This document shows positions 1-11,059 of a DNA stretch of 64,000 nucleotides, one piece after another (within the stretch, counting starts at the first letter, position 1; each line of letters starts with the position of its first letter). The translations under genes and the position numbers were made by a program. The notes below the pieces were generated by a model, which was given only the letters and a program-made list of their open reading frames with translations, had not been told where the DNA came from and did not search any database. Source of the stretch: Chondrilla cf. caribensis (Eukaryota; Porifera; Demospongiae; Chondrillida; Chondrillidae); contig OZ026552.1 in assembly GCA_964020155.1 (NCBI GenBank), positions 1,023,501 through 1,087,500 of the forward strand, read 5' to 3'.

Positions 1-572
1 TAATCACACAATGATTTTGTTGCAAATATATGGTTATATCTCCTTAATTTACTACTGTTTTGATTGTACATCATTCTCATCAGTATATCTCTGTGCTCTT
101 TGTGTTAATGTCTTATCTTTGGCTCACTCGTTATATCTCCGATATCATCTGTCACAGATCAAAAATATATTACAGGACATTATTTACAAGTCTAGGTACT
201 TTGGATATCAGGTATCTCAGTTCAGTGTAACTAAAACTGCGGGCATAATGCATGTTGCAAGATGTAGTGAATCTCCATCTCATCAAAGAATATTTATACT
301 ATAAAGCCTAGAAATCCACACTCATATTAGGATCATACAAATGTGAAAAAGCAATAATTCATTGTTGTTGTCCTCACACCACTCAAAATTGCCATGCACA
401 CAACTTATTACACTATTGTGACATGTATTTCTCTGCTGACCATCCTGGTAGCTAGTAGGCACCTTCTCTGCTCAGGGCGATCATCCCTTCACTGAAAGTG
501 GGAACTTTTGGGACAATTTGAGTACTAGACAAGAATACATTACAAGACTACTTATCACCCACATTGGTCAAC

Positions 573-645
<73 letters not shown>
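573..645. repeat. (CA)n microsatellite
   Basis: An almost pure CA dinucleotide tract with one CAA interruption. A matching tract sits in the equivalent duplicated block at 16518–16572. Confidence 0.95.
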
Positions 646-647
<2 letters not shown>

Positions 648-1238
648 ACACACGCACACACCATGTCATTGCAGTCTGGTGAGCACTGGATTACAACTTA
701 GCAATCAGAATATTCATGCTTCATTAATATTTCCTCCATGATGCAACTACAGTAGGATACATTAGCTGGCCATGGTAACAATTCATTTTGGACAAACAAC
801 AAATGGTTGTGGGTTGGAGAAGAGGCCTTGTGTGAACCAAAACTGTTACAATAAGAAAATGGTGTCTTTAGTACTATTGCAATGATAATCAACTTAGTTC
901 AGTATTGGAATTCGAATTTCTACTATAAATGAGTCCGGTGCATATTTAAATAATGGGATATACGTAAAAATAACTGTAGTTCCATACCATACACACATTA
1001 CACAGAGCAACAGTCATGTGGTAAAGAGTGCAACATAGTTACATTATGAGTTTAGAATTACACTAGCAATAATCAATATACATGTGTAATCCCTAATGAT
1101 TGTCCATTCTGTTTGGGACTACATATACATAAGCACATTCATAATATGCAGGTACGTACATATTTACATACATACATACCAAGATCATAGTACTGTGTCA
1201 ACCTGCACATCGTGTTACTACAGGTTTCATATACGTGA

Positions 1239-1379
1239 TCAGGTAGGCTGTAATTTTGACATGCATGGTGCAAAACGCAAGTCAAAGTCATCTTGATGTG
1301 TAGCTATTTGTTCTGCAGAGACATCAGGGTGTAGAGTTAGCCAGTCCCACTTCTCCTTGCATAGGGCAGTGACCTTATT
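1239..1379 (-). pseudogene. Stray copy of the ANKRD45-like last exon (copy 1)
   Basis: On the minus strand an acceptor-like CAG is followed by 141 nt that stay open to a TGA stop. They encode nearly the same 46 residues as the last exon of the ANKRD45-like gene at 31648–31788 (conserved core KEKWDWLTLHPDVSAEQ). The first three ANKRD45 exons are not nearby, so this is an isolated exon copy carried by segmental duplication. The frame is still intact, with only a few substitutions, so the copy is either recent or still used by an unseen transcript. Confidence 0.75.
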
Positions 1380-3039
1380 CTGCACAGGAATACCAAATAC
1401 AGAATAACAGCATACACTGTGAGATGTAACCATAATAGTGAATACAACAAGGTAACAGTGGAACCTGTCCTCAAAGACCACCAATGACTAAGACAAAATA
1501 GTCTCCTTACTTATTTCATCCATTATAATCAAGAGATACCATTAGAATTCCAGGACAGCACACTCCATTGCTATCAAAATCATTTGACTTATTATACTCA
1601 ATTGAACATGATCGAGATAAATTGATTTCTATTTCAGAATCGAAGTAAGCTATTAGTGAAAATGCCATTATAATGTATATCAGGCAACATGCACTGGATG
1701 CTGGGATACATACGCGGAATGCTGAGAAACATTATACTTAATGTTATATAATAATATTCAACGGATGCCCCCCCCTGGACTTCAACCCAGATCACACTGG
1801 GACTTTCACTCATAATGAGCCTCTGACTGTACCTGTCCACAAAGCATGGGACCATAATGCATGCAGCTACACGTCATCATTGAAAGGGGGGCATGGTTGT
1901 CCAATTGTGGGATAAATTTGGCAACCCAGACCGCTGTCTGGCTCACATATCCCCACTGTACACTTTAATCCTATCATCCACACTTCAGCACGCCTGCCCA
2001 GTTCTGGAATAAATTTGGCAAGCCAGACCGCTATATCCGGCTTTCTTATCCCCTATGCACCTTAACCCTGTTAAAGGATTTTGATCCGAACTAATATTCA
2101 ATTTTTCTCCAATGTGCTATAAGGCCTTTTCGGAGAATACCACTCCTCATCAGTAGCACTGGGCAATGTTCTGAGGTGTCAATCTCTGCTAAGCAGACAC
2201 ACACACCACGAATTCGGTGAGATGCGATTCTCACTTCAATGTGTGTAGTATATATTTACATGTAGCATACATTTGACATGCATGGTCATTTATCCATCCC
2301 AGAAATGAGCCACACTGACAAGTACGTAGTATTGTTATTACTGACGCCAATTAGTCTGGCACATGTATTCCAGTCACCATTACCCCAGATCACAAACTGT
2401 AATTGAGGTCACACTGCTATAGTTTGGTGAACACTGGATTGCAACTTAGCAATCAGAATACTTCTGGTTCATTAAGATTTCCTCCATGATGCAACTACAG
2501 TAGGACACATTAGCTGGTCACGAATCATGTTGGACAAACAACAAATGGTTGTGGGTTGGGAGAAGAGGCCTTGTGTGAACCAAAACTGCTACACTAAGGA
2601 AATGGTGTCTTTAGTACTATTGCAATGATAATCAACATAGTTCAGTATTGGAATTCAAATTTTTACTATAAATGAGTTTGGTGCATATTTAAATAATGGG
2701 ATATACGTAAAATGACTGTAGTGCCATGCCATACACACATTACACAGAGCAACGGTCATGTGGCAAAGTGTTTAACATAGTTATTTATAAGTATATATAC
2801 TATCAGTGACAGCTGAGTATGTATGATGAAGTGGTGATGGGTCTCTTTGAATACAACAAGAAATCATCCAGTAAATTCCTGATTTGAAGAAATTTCCTAC
2901 AAATTAATTGAGGTCGAACTGCTAACAGTCTATTATCCACTGGAGCAACACTATACTTGAGACAGTGTTTGGTTATGAATTGATTTCACAAACCACGAAC
3001 CATTCCTATCCTCTTGTCTCTTGCCATTATCATCACCGC

Positions 3040-3300
3040 ACCAATCACTACTGTCTTTAACACATCACTCACCACTGTCATCCTCACAGCACTCACCACT
3101 GATGACTTCACACCACTTGCAAATTCCATCCTCACGGCACTCACCACCTTCATCTTATCATCCTCACATCACTCACCATTATCACCCACACAACAGTCAC
3201 AATTCTTATCCTCACAGTACTCACCACTGTCATTCAATTACCACTTACCACTGCATACATACACAAACTACTCACCACTGTCATCCACACATCATAAAAC
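3040..3300. repeat. Degenerate 21-bp-type tandem repeat upstream of gene 1
   Basis: Variants of a CTCACCACTGTCATCCTCACA unit are repeated with much decay. The same array is cleaner at 19835–20110, upstream of gene 3. Two reading frames stay open only because the unit length is a multiple of three, so I do not call a protein. Confidence 0.7.
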
Positions 3301-3392
3301 AGTTATATATTCACACAACTGTGCCATAATAATAGTGGCTGTACTGGATTCAGCAATATCTAGTGTAACCCCAACCTCGTGTCAACCTGTAC

Positions 3393-3423
3393 CAGGTGGT
3401 AAATAGTACTGATAGTATAATAA
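3393..3423 (+). promoter_or_regulatory. Promoter of cysteine-rich gene 1: E-box plus TATA-like box
   Basis: CAGGTG at 3393–3398 is followed by TATAATAA at 3416–3423. The ATG is 117 bp downstream of the TATA box. The same order and spacing occur at the two paralogues. A block starting AGCTCGTAGGACT, conserved in all three, lies about 30 bp downstream of the TATA box where transcription should start. Confidence 0.65.
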
Positions 3424-3532
3424 GGTGACTCTCTTGACCAGATCAGCTCGTAGGACTCTGTTCACCAGCAACTACTTCAGTTCAAAACTGTTGAGGTTTT
3501 CACTGTCGAGAAAACAATAATTTGATGAAGAA

Positions 3533-6500
3533 ATGGCCAGTTATCACTTGATTTTGATGGTCACTTTTATCTATCTCTGTGGCTTTGTAACAAAGTCTAG
3601 TGGTGAAGGAGGTGAGCATATTGTATAGGCAGTGAATATATTATTGCTTTTGCATATATTGGAAGTGTTCCATTTTGAATACAAAACGCTTGAACGGATC
3701 ATTCTGTTCCATTCCTCAAAAACAAACTGCGTTGATCAGCACTAACTAACACAACAACTTCATGAACGTGTGTACGTTTAGTCGTGTACCAGTCAAGTCT
3801 GATTTTATACTCTGGAGGAAGTGCGATGAAGCGATTATGGTAGTAGAGTATTTTAGTTCGCTATTCAAATGACATCGAGTTACCTACTATCCAAGTTCTT
3901 TTGAGGGAAGTAGGAATTCATACAACAGAGATGGGCCTGAATATGTAAATTTATCAAGAGATATGAATTTACCAGATCGATCGAGAAAAGCCATTTTCTT
4001 CACTCCAGGTGTGTCCACAGGTAGTTTTATTCGGTGCTAAAGTGATGAGATCTTCTTCATAATCGAGTATAAGGCCAAATCGTTCAGTACTTTGATAGAA
4101 TGAGTTGAAATCACCACACTTCGTTCTTTCCGTCTTTTCCGTATAGGCAAAAGTACGAAGCCGCGTTTAGACGGAACGGAACGCAAACTTCATTTAGGCG
4201 CCTACCTAGTCTAGTCGGGCGTTAATAACTGGAGACGCTATACTTGACCAGAATCTTGGTGTAAGATGTTGATAAATTGATAAATGACATCACTGTCCGC
4301 TGAGGCCATTATAATAATATTATTATTATATAGGGAAGGGCTAATTTCCGTCATAAAAAATAGAGGGAATCAATCGTCATGCATTATCAAAGATAGAAAG
4401 ATGAAGTGGGAGGACGTAATTGTGTTGAACAAACAGAAAGCGGGTATTACTAGTGTATTTGTCAGGGAAGACAACATAGTCTGCCTACCCACTGCAGGGT
4501 ATGGGAAATCTATTGAAATAGTAGGTTGATTATAAAAAAAAATTAACTTCAATAGCTACCACACACCTGCTTGTGAAAAAAAAGTTAGGATTGAAGATTA
4601 GATGAAGATATTACATAGATTAGACTATATATGCAGAAATGAAGATGATCAACACAACTAACTCATCATAAACTGTATATTCACATGTGTGAATGAGTGC
4701 TTTAGTACATGATGGAGGCGGGTCACTTTCAACAGTTCAGTTCACCTTGAAAATGTTTTTGTACAATGTTTTTGCAACCTCAACAGAGGGATGTACTGAA
4801 GGTGGTGAACATTATGAACATGGGGAGAGATGGACTTGTTCTGATGGTTGCAACACCTGGTGAGGACATCACTCAACATTAACCATCATCACTTCACATG
4901 TACCACATTCCTAAACTTCTCTAATATGTACAGCTGGTGTATGGATGGACATGTTGGATCAACCCGGATGGCTTGCCCTCCTAAACCCCGTGAGTAGAAA
5001 TTTATGCATGAGCATACATTGAGTGCAACTGCTAATTATAAGACTAACAACATTGCTCGTCATATATTATATATATATTTGACTAAATTTCACCTCAATT
5101 TAGGTATTGACACAAATTTAGATAAAATGTTTTTCATTGCTATTGAAGTCAATTGAAGTCAAGTTAATTATCATGACTATTATCATTGTACCTATCCAAT
5201 CTAAAGCATAAATTTGTTAGAACATTGTCACAAACACCCTTGTGACAACTTACAGCTTAACACAACTGGAGCATTTTTGGAGCATTCTTTGGTTTGCATT
5301 AGCGTTATACTTTGCATGTTACAATTGACAAAAGTTGTTAAAATGATTATTGCATTAATTGACCATCAATTCCTAAATTACAGCCAACTTTGATCAGTTC
5401 ACCCTTCAACTATATATTTAGAGGCTTTATGTATAATATATACTGCATTGTGCCAAATATGGCAGATTTCGAATGCCAAGAATTAGAAATTGGGCTAGAA
5501 TTCATGCATGTGCTGAAGTTTAGCCAAACGTAATAACTACAGCAAAGGTTCTTCTGAACCTAAGAAAGATGCCCAAATAATTCAAGTTTGGGGGCAGCAG
5601 CCCCACGGATTTTCAAACTCAAAACTACTTGTTGTACTGTATAATGTCTTTTTAACCTCAACAGAGGGATGTACCGAAGGTGGCAATGAGTATGAAGATG
5701 GGGATGTCTGGACTTGTTCTGATGGTTGCAACACCTGGTGAGGACATCACTGAGATTCACTCAATCACTTCACATGTACCACATTCCTAAACCTCTCCAA
5801 TATATCCAGCTGGTGTAGCAATGGACACGTTGCATCGACCCTGATGGCTTGCCCTTCAAGTGAGTGGAAATCAATGTGTGCACAGAAAGTGAATGCAAGT
5901 GCACAGAATATAAACATCTAATGATTGACATTCATGTCATCAATGCAAGCCAACATTAGTTAGTTTAACCTTAATAGGAATAATTATTATATGTTTTTGC
6001 AAACTTAACAGAGGGATGTACTGAAGGCGGTAAACACTATGAAGATGGGGAGAGATGGGCTTGTTCCGACGGTTGTAACTACTGGTGAGGACATCACTGA
6101 GATTCACTCAACATCAACCATCATCACTTCACATACATTCCTAAACTTCTCTAATATGTACAGCTGGTGTATTGATGGACGTGTTTTCTCGACCCTGATG
6201 GCTTGCCCTCCAAAGACCCGTGAGTGTGTTTACTCGTGTATAGAGGAATATGTGCTTGTGTGTATGCATGAATGTGTGGACATGACATGTAAACATTCCA
6301 AACTGATTCACATCAGATTTGCATGGCATATACATAGTCTGCCACATGTTCGTGTGTGTGTGTGTGTGTGTGTTTGTAGGTATTACCTCCAGACCACACC
6401 AGAAATAGAAGTATATATAGGTGAATGATGGATAAGTGCAATATGTATCGGCAATTAATGATACACTGTAAATAGAAATATGTATATTATAAATAAGATA

Positions 6501-6670
6501 CATACATTACCCATGCTATATAGCTGGGTCTCATTTGGCCTTAGACTAAACACTCAATACACACTCAAACCCCAGCCATGATTTGCCACATACTGCATTT
6601 TGGTGATATTTATTATTTTGATAATTAGAAATAAGGATTAATCATCTATTATTATTTTACAGCATTTTAA
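3533..6670 (+). CDS. Secreted cysteine-rich protein with three pacifastin/VWC-like modules (gene 1)
   Basis: Predicted exons are 3533–3611, 4787–4859, 4934–4989, 5665–5737, 5810–5859, 6012–6084, 6164–6219 and 6663–6670, giving 155 aa. Exon 1 encodes a signal peptide (MASYHLILMVTFIYLCGFVT...), so the product should be secreted. Each module uses a 73-nt exon (phase 1 in, phase 2 out) and a 50- or 56-nt exon (phase 2 in, phase 1 out), so modules can be added without breaking frame. The cysteine pattern is C-x14-C-x3-C-x2-C-x-C-x11-C. The CNxCxC core and the following G-x3-S-T-x3-C spacing match pacifastin repeats, except that the pacifastin cysteine before T is serine. The last exon adds only two residues before TAA; its sequence ACAG|CATTTTAA is conserved in all copies. 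Pacifastins are protease inhibitors, but inhibition here is inference. VWC-like binding modules are the alternative. Confidence 0.78.
4404..4530 (+). pseudogene. Fragment resembling the Walker A region of RecQ-type helicases
   Basis: An open frame in intron 1 of gene 1 contains KQKAGITSVFVREDNIVCLP followed by T-A-G-Y-G-K-S. RecQ-like helicases typically read CLPTGYGKS at motif I, so this is probably a short relic of a helicase gene or mobile element with an inserted alanine. No further helicase motifs follow. The paralogous intron of gene 3 lacks it. Confidence 0.45.
5540..5640 (-). mobile_element. Dispersed short repeat, copy in reverse orientation
   Basis: This contains, reversed, the core TTCAGAAGAACC ... 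GGGGCAGCAGCCCCACG found in forward orientation at 9108–9205 and 32486–32592. The middle of the element can fold, since GGGGCTGC faces GCCCC. It looks like a MITE or SINE family. No coding sequence is present. Confidence 0.6.
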
Positions 6671-6963
6671 AGGGAAGATTTGGCTGAAGAGAAGAAATTC
6701 TTTTCATCATCGATCTCATATCAGATTAATAATTATAGGCAGCTGACTAAAAATTAATAGTAATAATAATTTTTTCATCCATTATAATCAAGAGATACCA
6801 TTAGAATTCCAGGACAGCACACTTTATTGCTATCAATATCCTCATTCATCTTAATCTTATTATACTCATTTGAACTTGATCATTGATTTCTATTTCAGAA
6901 TCGAAGTATGCTATTAGTGAAAATGCCCTTATGTGACATTGTGAGGTATGTATATATCTATGT

Positions 6964-7460
6964 CAGGCTACATGTACTGGATGCTGGGATACATGCACTG
7001 AATGTTGGGATACATGCACTGAATGTTGGGATACATGCACTGAATGTTGGGATACATGCACTGAATGTTGGGATACATGCACTGAATGCTGGACTACATG
7101 CAATGAATGCTGGGCTACATGCACTGAATGCTGGACTACATGCACTGAATGTTGGGCTGCATGCACTGAATGCTGGGCTACATGCACTGAATGTTGGGCT
7201 ACATGCACTGAATGATGGACTACATGCACTGAATGTAGGGCTGCATGCACTGAATGTTGGGCTACATGTACTGAATGCTGGACTACATGCACTGAATGTT
7301 GGGCTACATGCATTGAATGCTGGACTACATGCAATGAATGCTGGGCTACATGCACTGAAAGCTGGGTTACATGCACTGAATGTTGGGCTGCATGCACTGA
7401 ATGTTGGGCTACATGCACTGAATGCTGGGATACATGCACTGAATGCTGGGATACATCATA
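6964..7460. repeat. 21-bp minisatellite, about 23 copies
   Basis: The unit is close to ATGCACTGAATGTTGGGCTAC. Because 21 is a multiple of three, both strands stay open (HALNVGL on plus, QHSVHVA on minus), so the long frames are artefacts. It begins about 290 bp after the stop of gene 1. Homologous arrays are at 29322–30205 (about 42 copies), with two or three decayed copies at 1688–1735 and 14670–14715. Confidence 0.9.
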
Positions 7461-7519
7461 CTTTATATTATTTAACACTCTTAATGATGTTGAATGACGC
7501 ATAACCTTTCATCAAAAAA

Positions 7520-7816
7520 TTGACAACATCAAATGATGTCAGATTAATCAGGTTGTTCCATGAATTAGGGACCACAAGAGCTCAACATGATTATGATTAC
7601 AATCTGGCATGCAATACAGCAGTTACATACCAAGTACATTGTCAAGGACACACTTATAGATGTAATGGCCAACAGACCAACACTGACCAGGGTAGCAGTC
7701 ATGATCACATTTGGTGCTATAAATCCTTAATGGTTACGGAATTATATGAAACTAACTTAAACTTAGTAATCAGGCATATTTTTGTTACATGCCCAGTTAT
7801 CCAACTTTTACTGTAA
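7520..7816 (+). other. Candidate conserved ORF with spaced cysteines (copy 1)
   Basis: A 98-codon frame includes GTTRAQHDYDYNLACNTAVT and then VHCQGHTYRCNG. Homologous frames are at 30266–30601 and, broken, near 15797–15935. The 15.8-kb copy carries a 3-nt insertion, GTT in the AVTY region, that keeps the frame. That hints at past coding constraint. I recognise no family. There is no clear start, signal peptide or splice context, so it may be an exon of an unidentified gene or a transposon relic. Confidence 0.35.
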
Positions 7817-8209
7817 TATGCCAAGTTATAATTATTATGCTATTTAAGGCGGCAAAGTGAAACTATCTTATAGGCAATTTCATGAGACACCACTTAAAGA
7901 GGTAATTGCTAGCAACCACCAACAAGGATGCTGAAAATTAGCACTTTGTGGAAAGATTTCCTAAAATCAGAAAATTCACCTTTTCTTCAGACCATGTTGT
8001 ATCAACATTGTTAATAGTGATACAATAATGAGACTGACAAATAACTAGGTACATAAATACATACATGAAGAGATAGAGTCAGATAAATATAATATACAAA
8101 AATGCATATGTATATCATTACGTAGACTGAGTATTATTTTTGAAAAAGTATGTCAGAGTGCTTGACTTTTGTGAATTGAAAATTTTTGTCTGTCAGCAAT
8201 TGACCTTTT

Positions 8210-8390
8210 TGTGTCATTTTGTTAACAAGTGTGAGTTTTGGTCATTACAGCGGAAATACATGGCCAATTGTGATAAATAGACCGGAGCCTCTGTTGTTGC
8301 AGGTGGGGATTGATCCACTTGCATCAAAGCGTCATCCTCATCACCATGCAAGGTCCAATTATTGTGTGACTGACTACTACAGCTACATCA
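8210..8390 (+). other. Candidate exon-like cassette shared with 30755–30925
   Basis: An acceptor-like TTGGTCATTACAG precedes a stretch encoding GNTWPIVINRPEPLLLQ, which ends at a donor-like CAG|GTGGGG. The same arrangement recurs at 30785–30840. Apart from this recurrence nothing shows it is transcribed. I do not recognise the protein. Confidence 0.25.
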
Positions 8391-8439
8391 TATTGGCCAT
8401 CACCTCCAATATGAATTCAGCAATCAAGCCATCATTCGA

Positions 8440-8745
8440 TTGCATCCAGCCGCCGTTTATATGGATCCCCAGAACAGCCCCACCCCTTCAATCTTATCCA
8501 CCACCCCCTCAATCACATCCACATCCCACTTATTCTTATCAACCATCCCCTCAATCACAACCCACTCCACCTCAATTATCTCAACCACCCCTACAATCTC
8601 ATCCTCCTCTCCCTTATTCATATCAACCATCACCTCAGTATTACCCACACATTCCTACTGTATACCAACCAACCTCTCACTCTTTCATGCCTGTTTGTCA
8701 ATCATATATGTCACCTCTGTATTCATATCCATACACATAATATTT
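8440..8745 (+). repeat. Low-complexity CCA/CAA/TCA-rich tract
   Basis: A degenerate pyrimidine- and A-rich tract leaves several frames open (PPPQSHPHPTY-like on plus). Its composition explains the open frames, so no gene is called. Confidence 0.6.
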
Positions 8746-9107
8746 ATACATGTTATAAAGAAATCAGGCTTGGGTCCACAAATTTGTAAACCCAAAAAGG
8801 CATCAGCTGCAACAGCTGCAAGTTTATTGAACCAATTGATTATTGTTATTTGTTTTGTGTTTTGAATGTGCAAACATTCTTTGATCTCCCTTTGATCTTT
8901 GTGGGTTTACAAATTATAATGGAAATGTGCATTACAAAATGGAAGGTGTTACTTCTATATTTTGCTTTTATTATTGTACATTATACATCTGCTAAATGTA
9001 TTGTTACTATTCATGGTTATGTGATATTCCTGGTGAATAAATAGAGTAGTCATTACAGTCGATGACATAGAACGCGAAGGCATAGCATGACATGGCCAAT
9101 ATGTTCA

Positions 9108-9205
9108 ACAAGTAATTCGAGTTCAAAAACTCGTGGGGCTGCCGCCCCCGCACTCAAATTACTTGGACGTCTTTGGTAGGTTCAGAAGAACCTTCGCTGA
9201 ATTTT
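9108..9205 (+). mobile_element. Dispersed short repeat with a GGGGCTGC fold-back core
   Basis: The core CTCGTGGGGCTGCCGCCCCC is followed by GCACTCAAATTACTTGG and GGTTCAGAAGAACC. It matches 32486–32592 closely and 5540–5640 in reverse. Confidence 0.65.
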
Positions 9206-9314
9206 TTACGTTCAGTGGAGCTTCTGCGCACGAATTCTAGCACAATTTCAAATTGTCGGCGTTCAAAATCGGCCATCTTTATTTCGCACAATATGAATTA
9301 TAATAGAAATTATT

Positions 9315-9328
9315 ATATATATATATAA

Positions 9329-9359
<31 letters not shown>

Positions 9360-9413
9360 ATATATATATATAATATCTATCTATCTATCTATCTATCTAT
9401 ATATATATATATA
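9315..9413. repeat. (TATC)n and (TA)n microsatellite
   Basis: Two TATC runs are separated and followed by TA dinucleotides. It ends exactly at the left terminus of the MITE at 9414. Confidence 0.9.
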
Positions 9414-9990
9414 CCTTAATGGCTGAAATTTTCGCACGATGTAATTTTCGCGAATCGGCGGATTTGAGACTTTTCGCGTTTTTAATTTCGCGACTCCAAC
9501 ATCATTCGCGAACTTAACGCCTTCTAGGCCTTTAATGAGTAGATGAGCTAGGTAGGTAGGCACAAAACGATGTAAACTAGTTACCCATTTCCACGTGTTA
9601 GCTCAGCGCGCCGTGTGTTCAAGTTCGGTTCTTTGTTGTTCATTGGGAAAGGAATCCAGCAATGTCTCGTAGGCTCGAGTTTCGGAGTTGCATTCGCGGA
9701 TCGATACCACGTTTATCGGAGTATTTGAAGCGGCAGCAGCAACCAGGTGCTAACCACACAGCAGGAAAGACCTGTTCCCTGTTGGAGTGAACAAACCCTG
9801 GTTGAGCGTGTTCCCCGCAAGTTCTCTTGTGTGCTATCGCTCTTTGTAAGGCGCGGAGTAACAATAAAATTCCAAGTTACTGGCTCAAGGCAGTATTCTA
9901 CCGATCTTTTTCGCGATATTATTTTCGTGAGCTTCCCACATTCGCGAAATTCGCGAACATAAAGTCCCGCAAAAATTTCAGCCATTAGGG
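9414..9990. mobile_element. TA-flanked MITE rich in TTCGCGAA
   Basis: The left terminus CCTTAATGGCTGAAATTTTC (9414–9433) is matched, inverted, by GCAAAAATTTCAGCCATTAG ending at 9990. Both ends are flanked by TA (9412–9413 and 9991–9992), as expected for target-site duplication by Tc1/mariner-like and some related transposases. The 577-bp interior repeats TTCGCGAA-like palindromes near both ends and carries no transposase, so the element is non-autonomous. Confidence 0.8.
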
Positions 9991-10489
9991 TATATGTATA
10001 TATATATATATATCGGACGAGCATTACATACCGGAAGTCGAATTAAAAACAATATAGAATATAAAATGTTCACATAGAGAGAAGCATCCATAATCTTGTC
10101 AAATACACAAATTTTTGCGGCTCCAAGCAATAATCAATGTGTGTAATCACAATGCCAATTAGTCTGTCACATGTATTCCAGTGCCCATTGCCTCATGTCA
10201 TCAACTGTAATTGAGGTCACACTGCTATAGTTTGGTGAACACTGGATTACAACTTGGCAATCAGACTATTCATGCTTCATTAATATTTCCTCCATGATGC
10301 AACTACAGTAGGACACATTAGCTGGTAACAAATCATGTTGGACAAACAACAAAATGTAATGGCTGTGAGTTGGGAGAACAGGCCTTGTGTGAAACAAAAA
10401 TGCTGGTCTCTTAGTAATATAATATTATAACAATGACAGTATTGGATTTTTCCACTATCCTTGATTTAGGATAACTTGATGACAAAGGT

Positions 10490-10680
10490 TTTAGAACCTA
10501 CATCATGGACCAAGTGAGTGACCCACAAGAATTGACCTCTGTACGTTGTCCTATGCTCTGATGCTGCCCTATTGGATCATGGGCCCACGGATCACAATTG
10601 TGGCTGTACGATTTAATTTTGAAGGTTGGCCGTATATACCTGACCCAAACTTGGGATACTGGCTTAAAACTACTCACCAT
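10490..10680. repeat. Block shared with intron 2 of the ANKRD45-like gene
   Basis: The sequence from TTAGAACCTACATCATGGAC to GGGATACTGG matches 32706–32865, inside the ANKRD45-like gene, with moderate divergence. It lies directly upstream of the gene 2 promoter. Confidence 0.65.
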
Positions 10681-10906
10681 TGTCATTCCCACACAATTCA
10701 TCACTGACAACCATATTTGAATTTGAATTTCAGATTTTACATGGCATTGTTCTATGATTGTGCATTTATCATTGTATGAGGTTGTCTCATATGTAAAAAG
10801 ATACATAGTATATACATAATATATAGAGTCGCTGTATACTGGACAGATGAAGTAATATGTGAGAGAGAGCATAACCCCAACCTCATGACACTGTGTCAAC
10901 CAGTAC

Positions 10907-10937
10907 CAGGTGGAAAGAAATACCAATAGTATAAAAA
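10907..10937 (+). promoter_or_regulatory. Promoter of cysteine-rich gene 2: E-box plus TATA box
   Basis: CAGGTG at 10907–10912 and TATAAAAA at 10930–10937. The ATG is 130 bp downstream of the TATA box. A conserved CTCGTAGGACT block is near the expected start site. Confidence 0.7.
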
Positions 10938-11059
10938 TGTGGCAAGTTTGACTGAAACATCTGCTCGTAGGACTCGGTTCATCAGCAACGAATTCCGTTC
11001 TAGTTCAAAACTGTCAAGGTTTTCAATTCTTGAGGGGAAAATAGCAATTTGACAAAGAA

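Larger units (their letters stand above)
1..3000. repeat. Degenerate duplicated intergenic block upstream of cysteine-rich gene 1
   Basis: I see no intact gene here apart from the last-exon copy listed separately. The stretch is a mosaic of sequence found again elsewhere. Positions about 215–365 match 16280–16465. Positions 690–900 match 2420–2640, 10230–10440, 16780–16930 and 31340–31450. Positions 1510–1600 match the 3' region of the cysteine-rich genes (6780–6840, 14490–14550, 29140–29200). Positions 1880–1985, 1995–2080 and 15165–15240 share a motif ending in a pyrimidine-rich stretch. I read it as decayed tandem segmental duplications of the cysteine-rich gene cluster. Confidence 0.6.

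Noticed and set aside
8219..8740. Proline-rich protein of 173 codons
   Set aside because: Overlapping frames are equally open in this low-complexity tract, and the matching region at 30755–31000 does not keep the proline-rich part.
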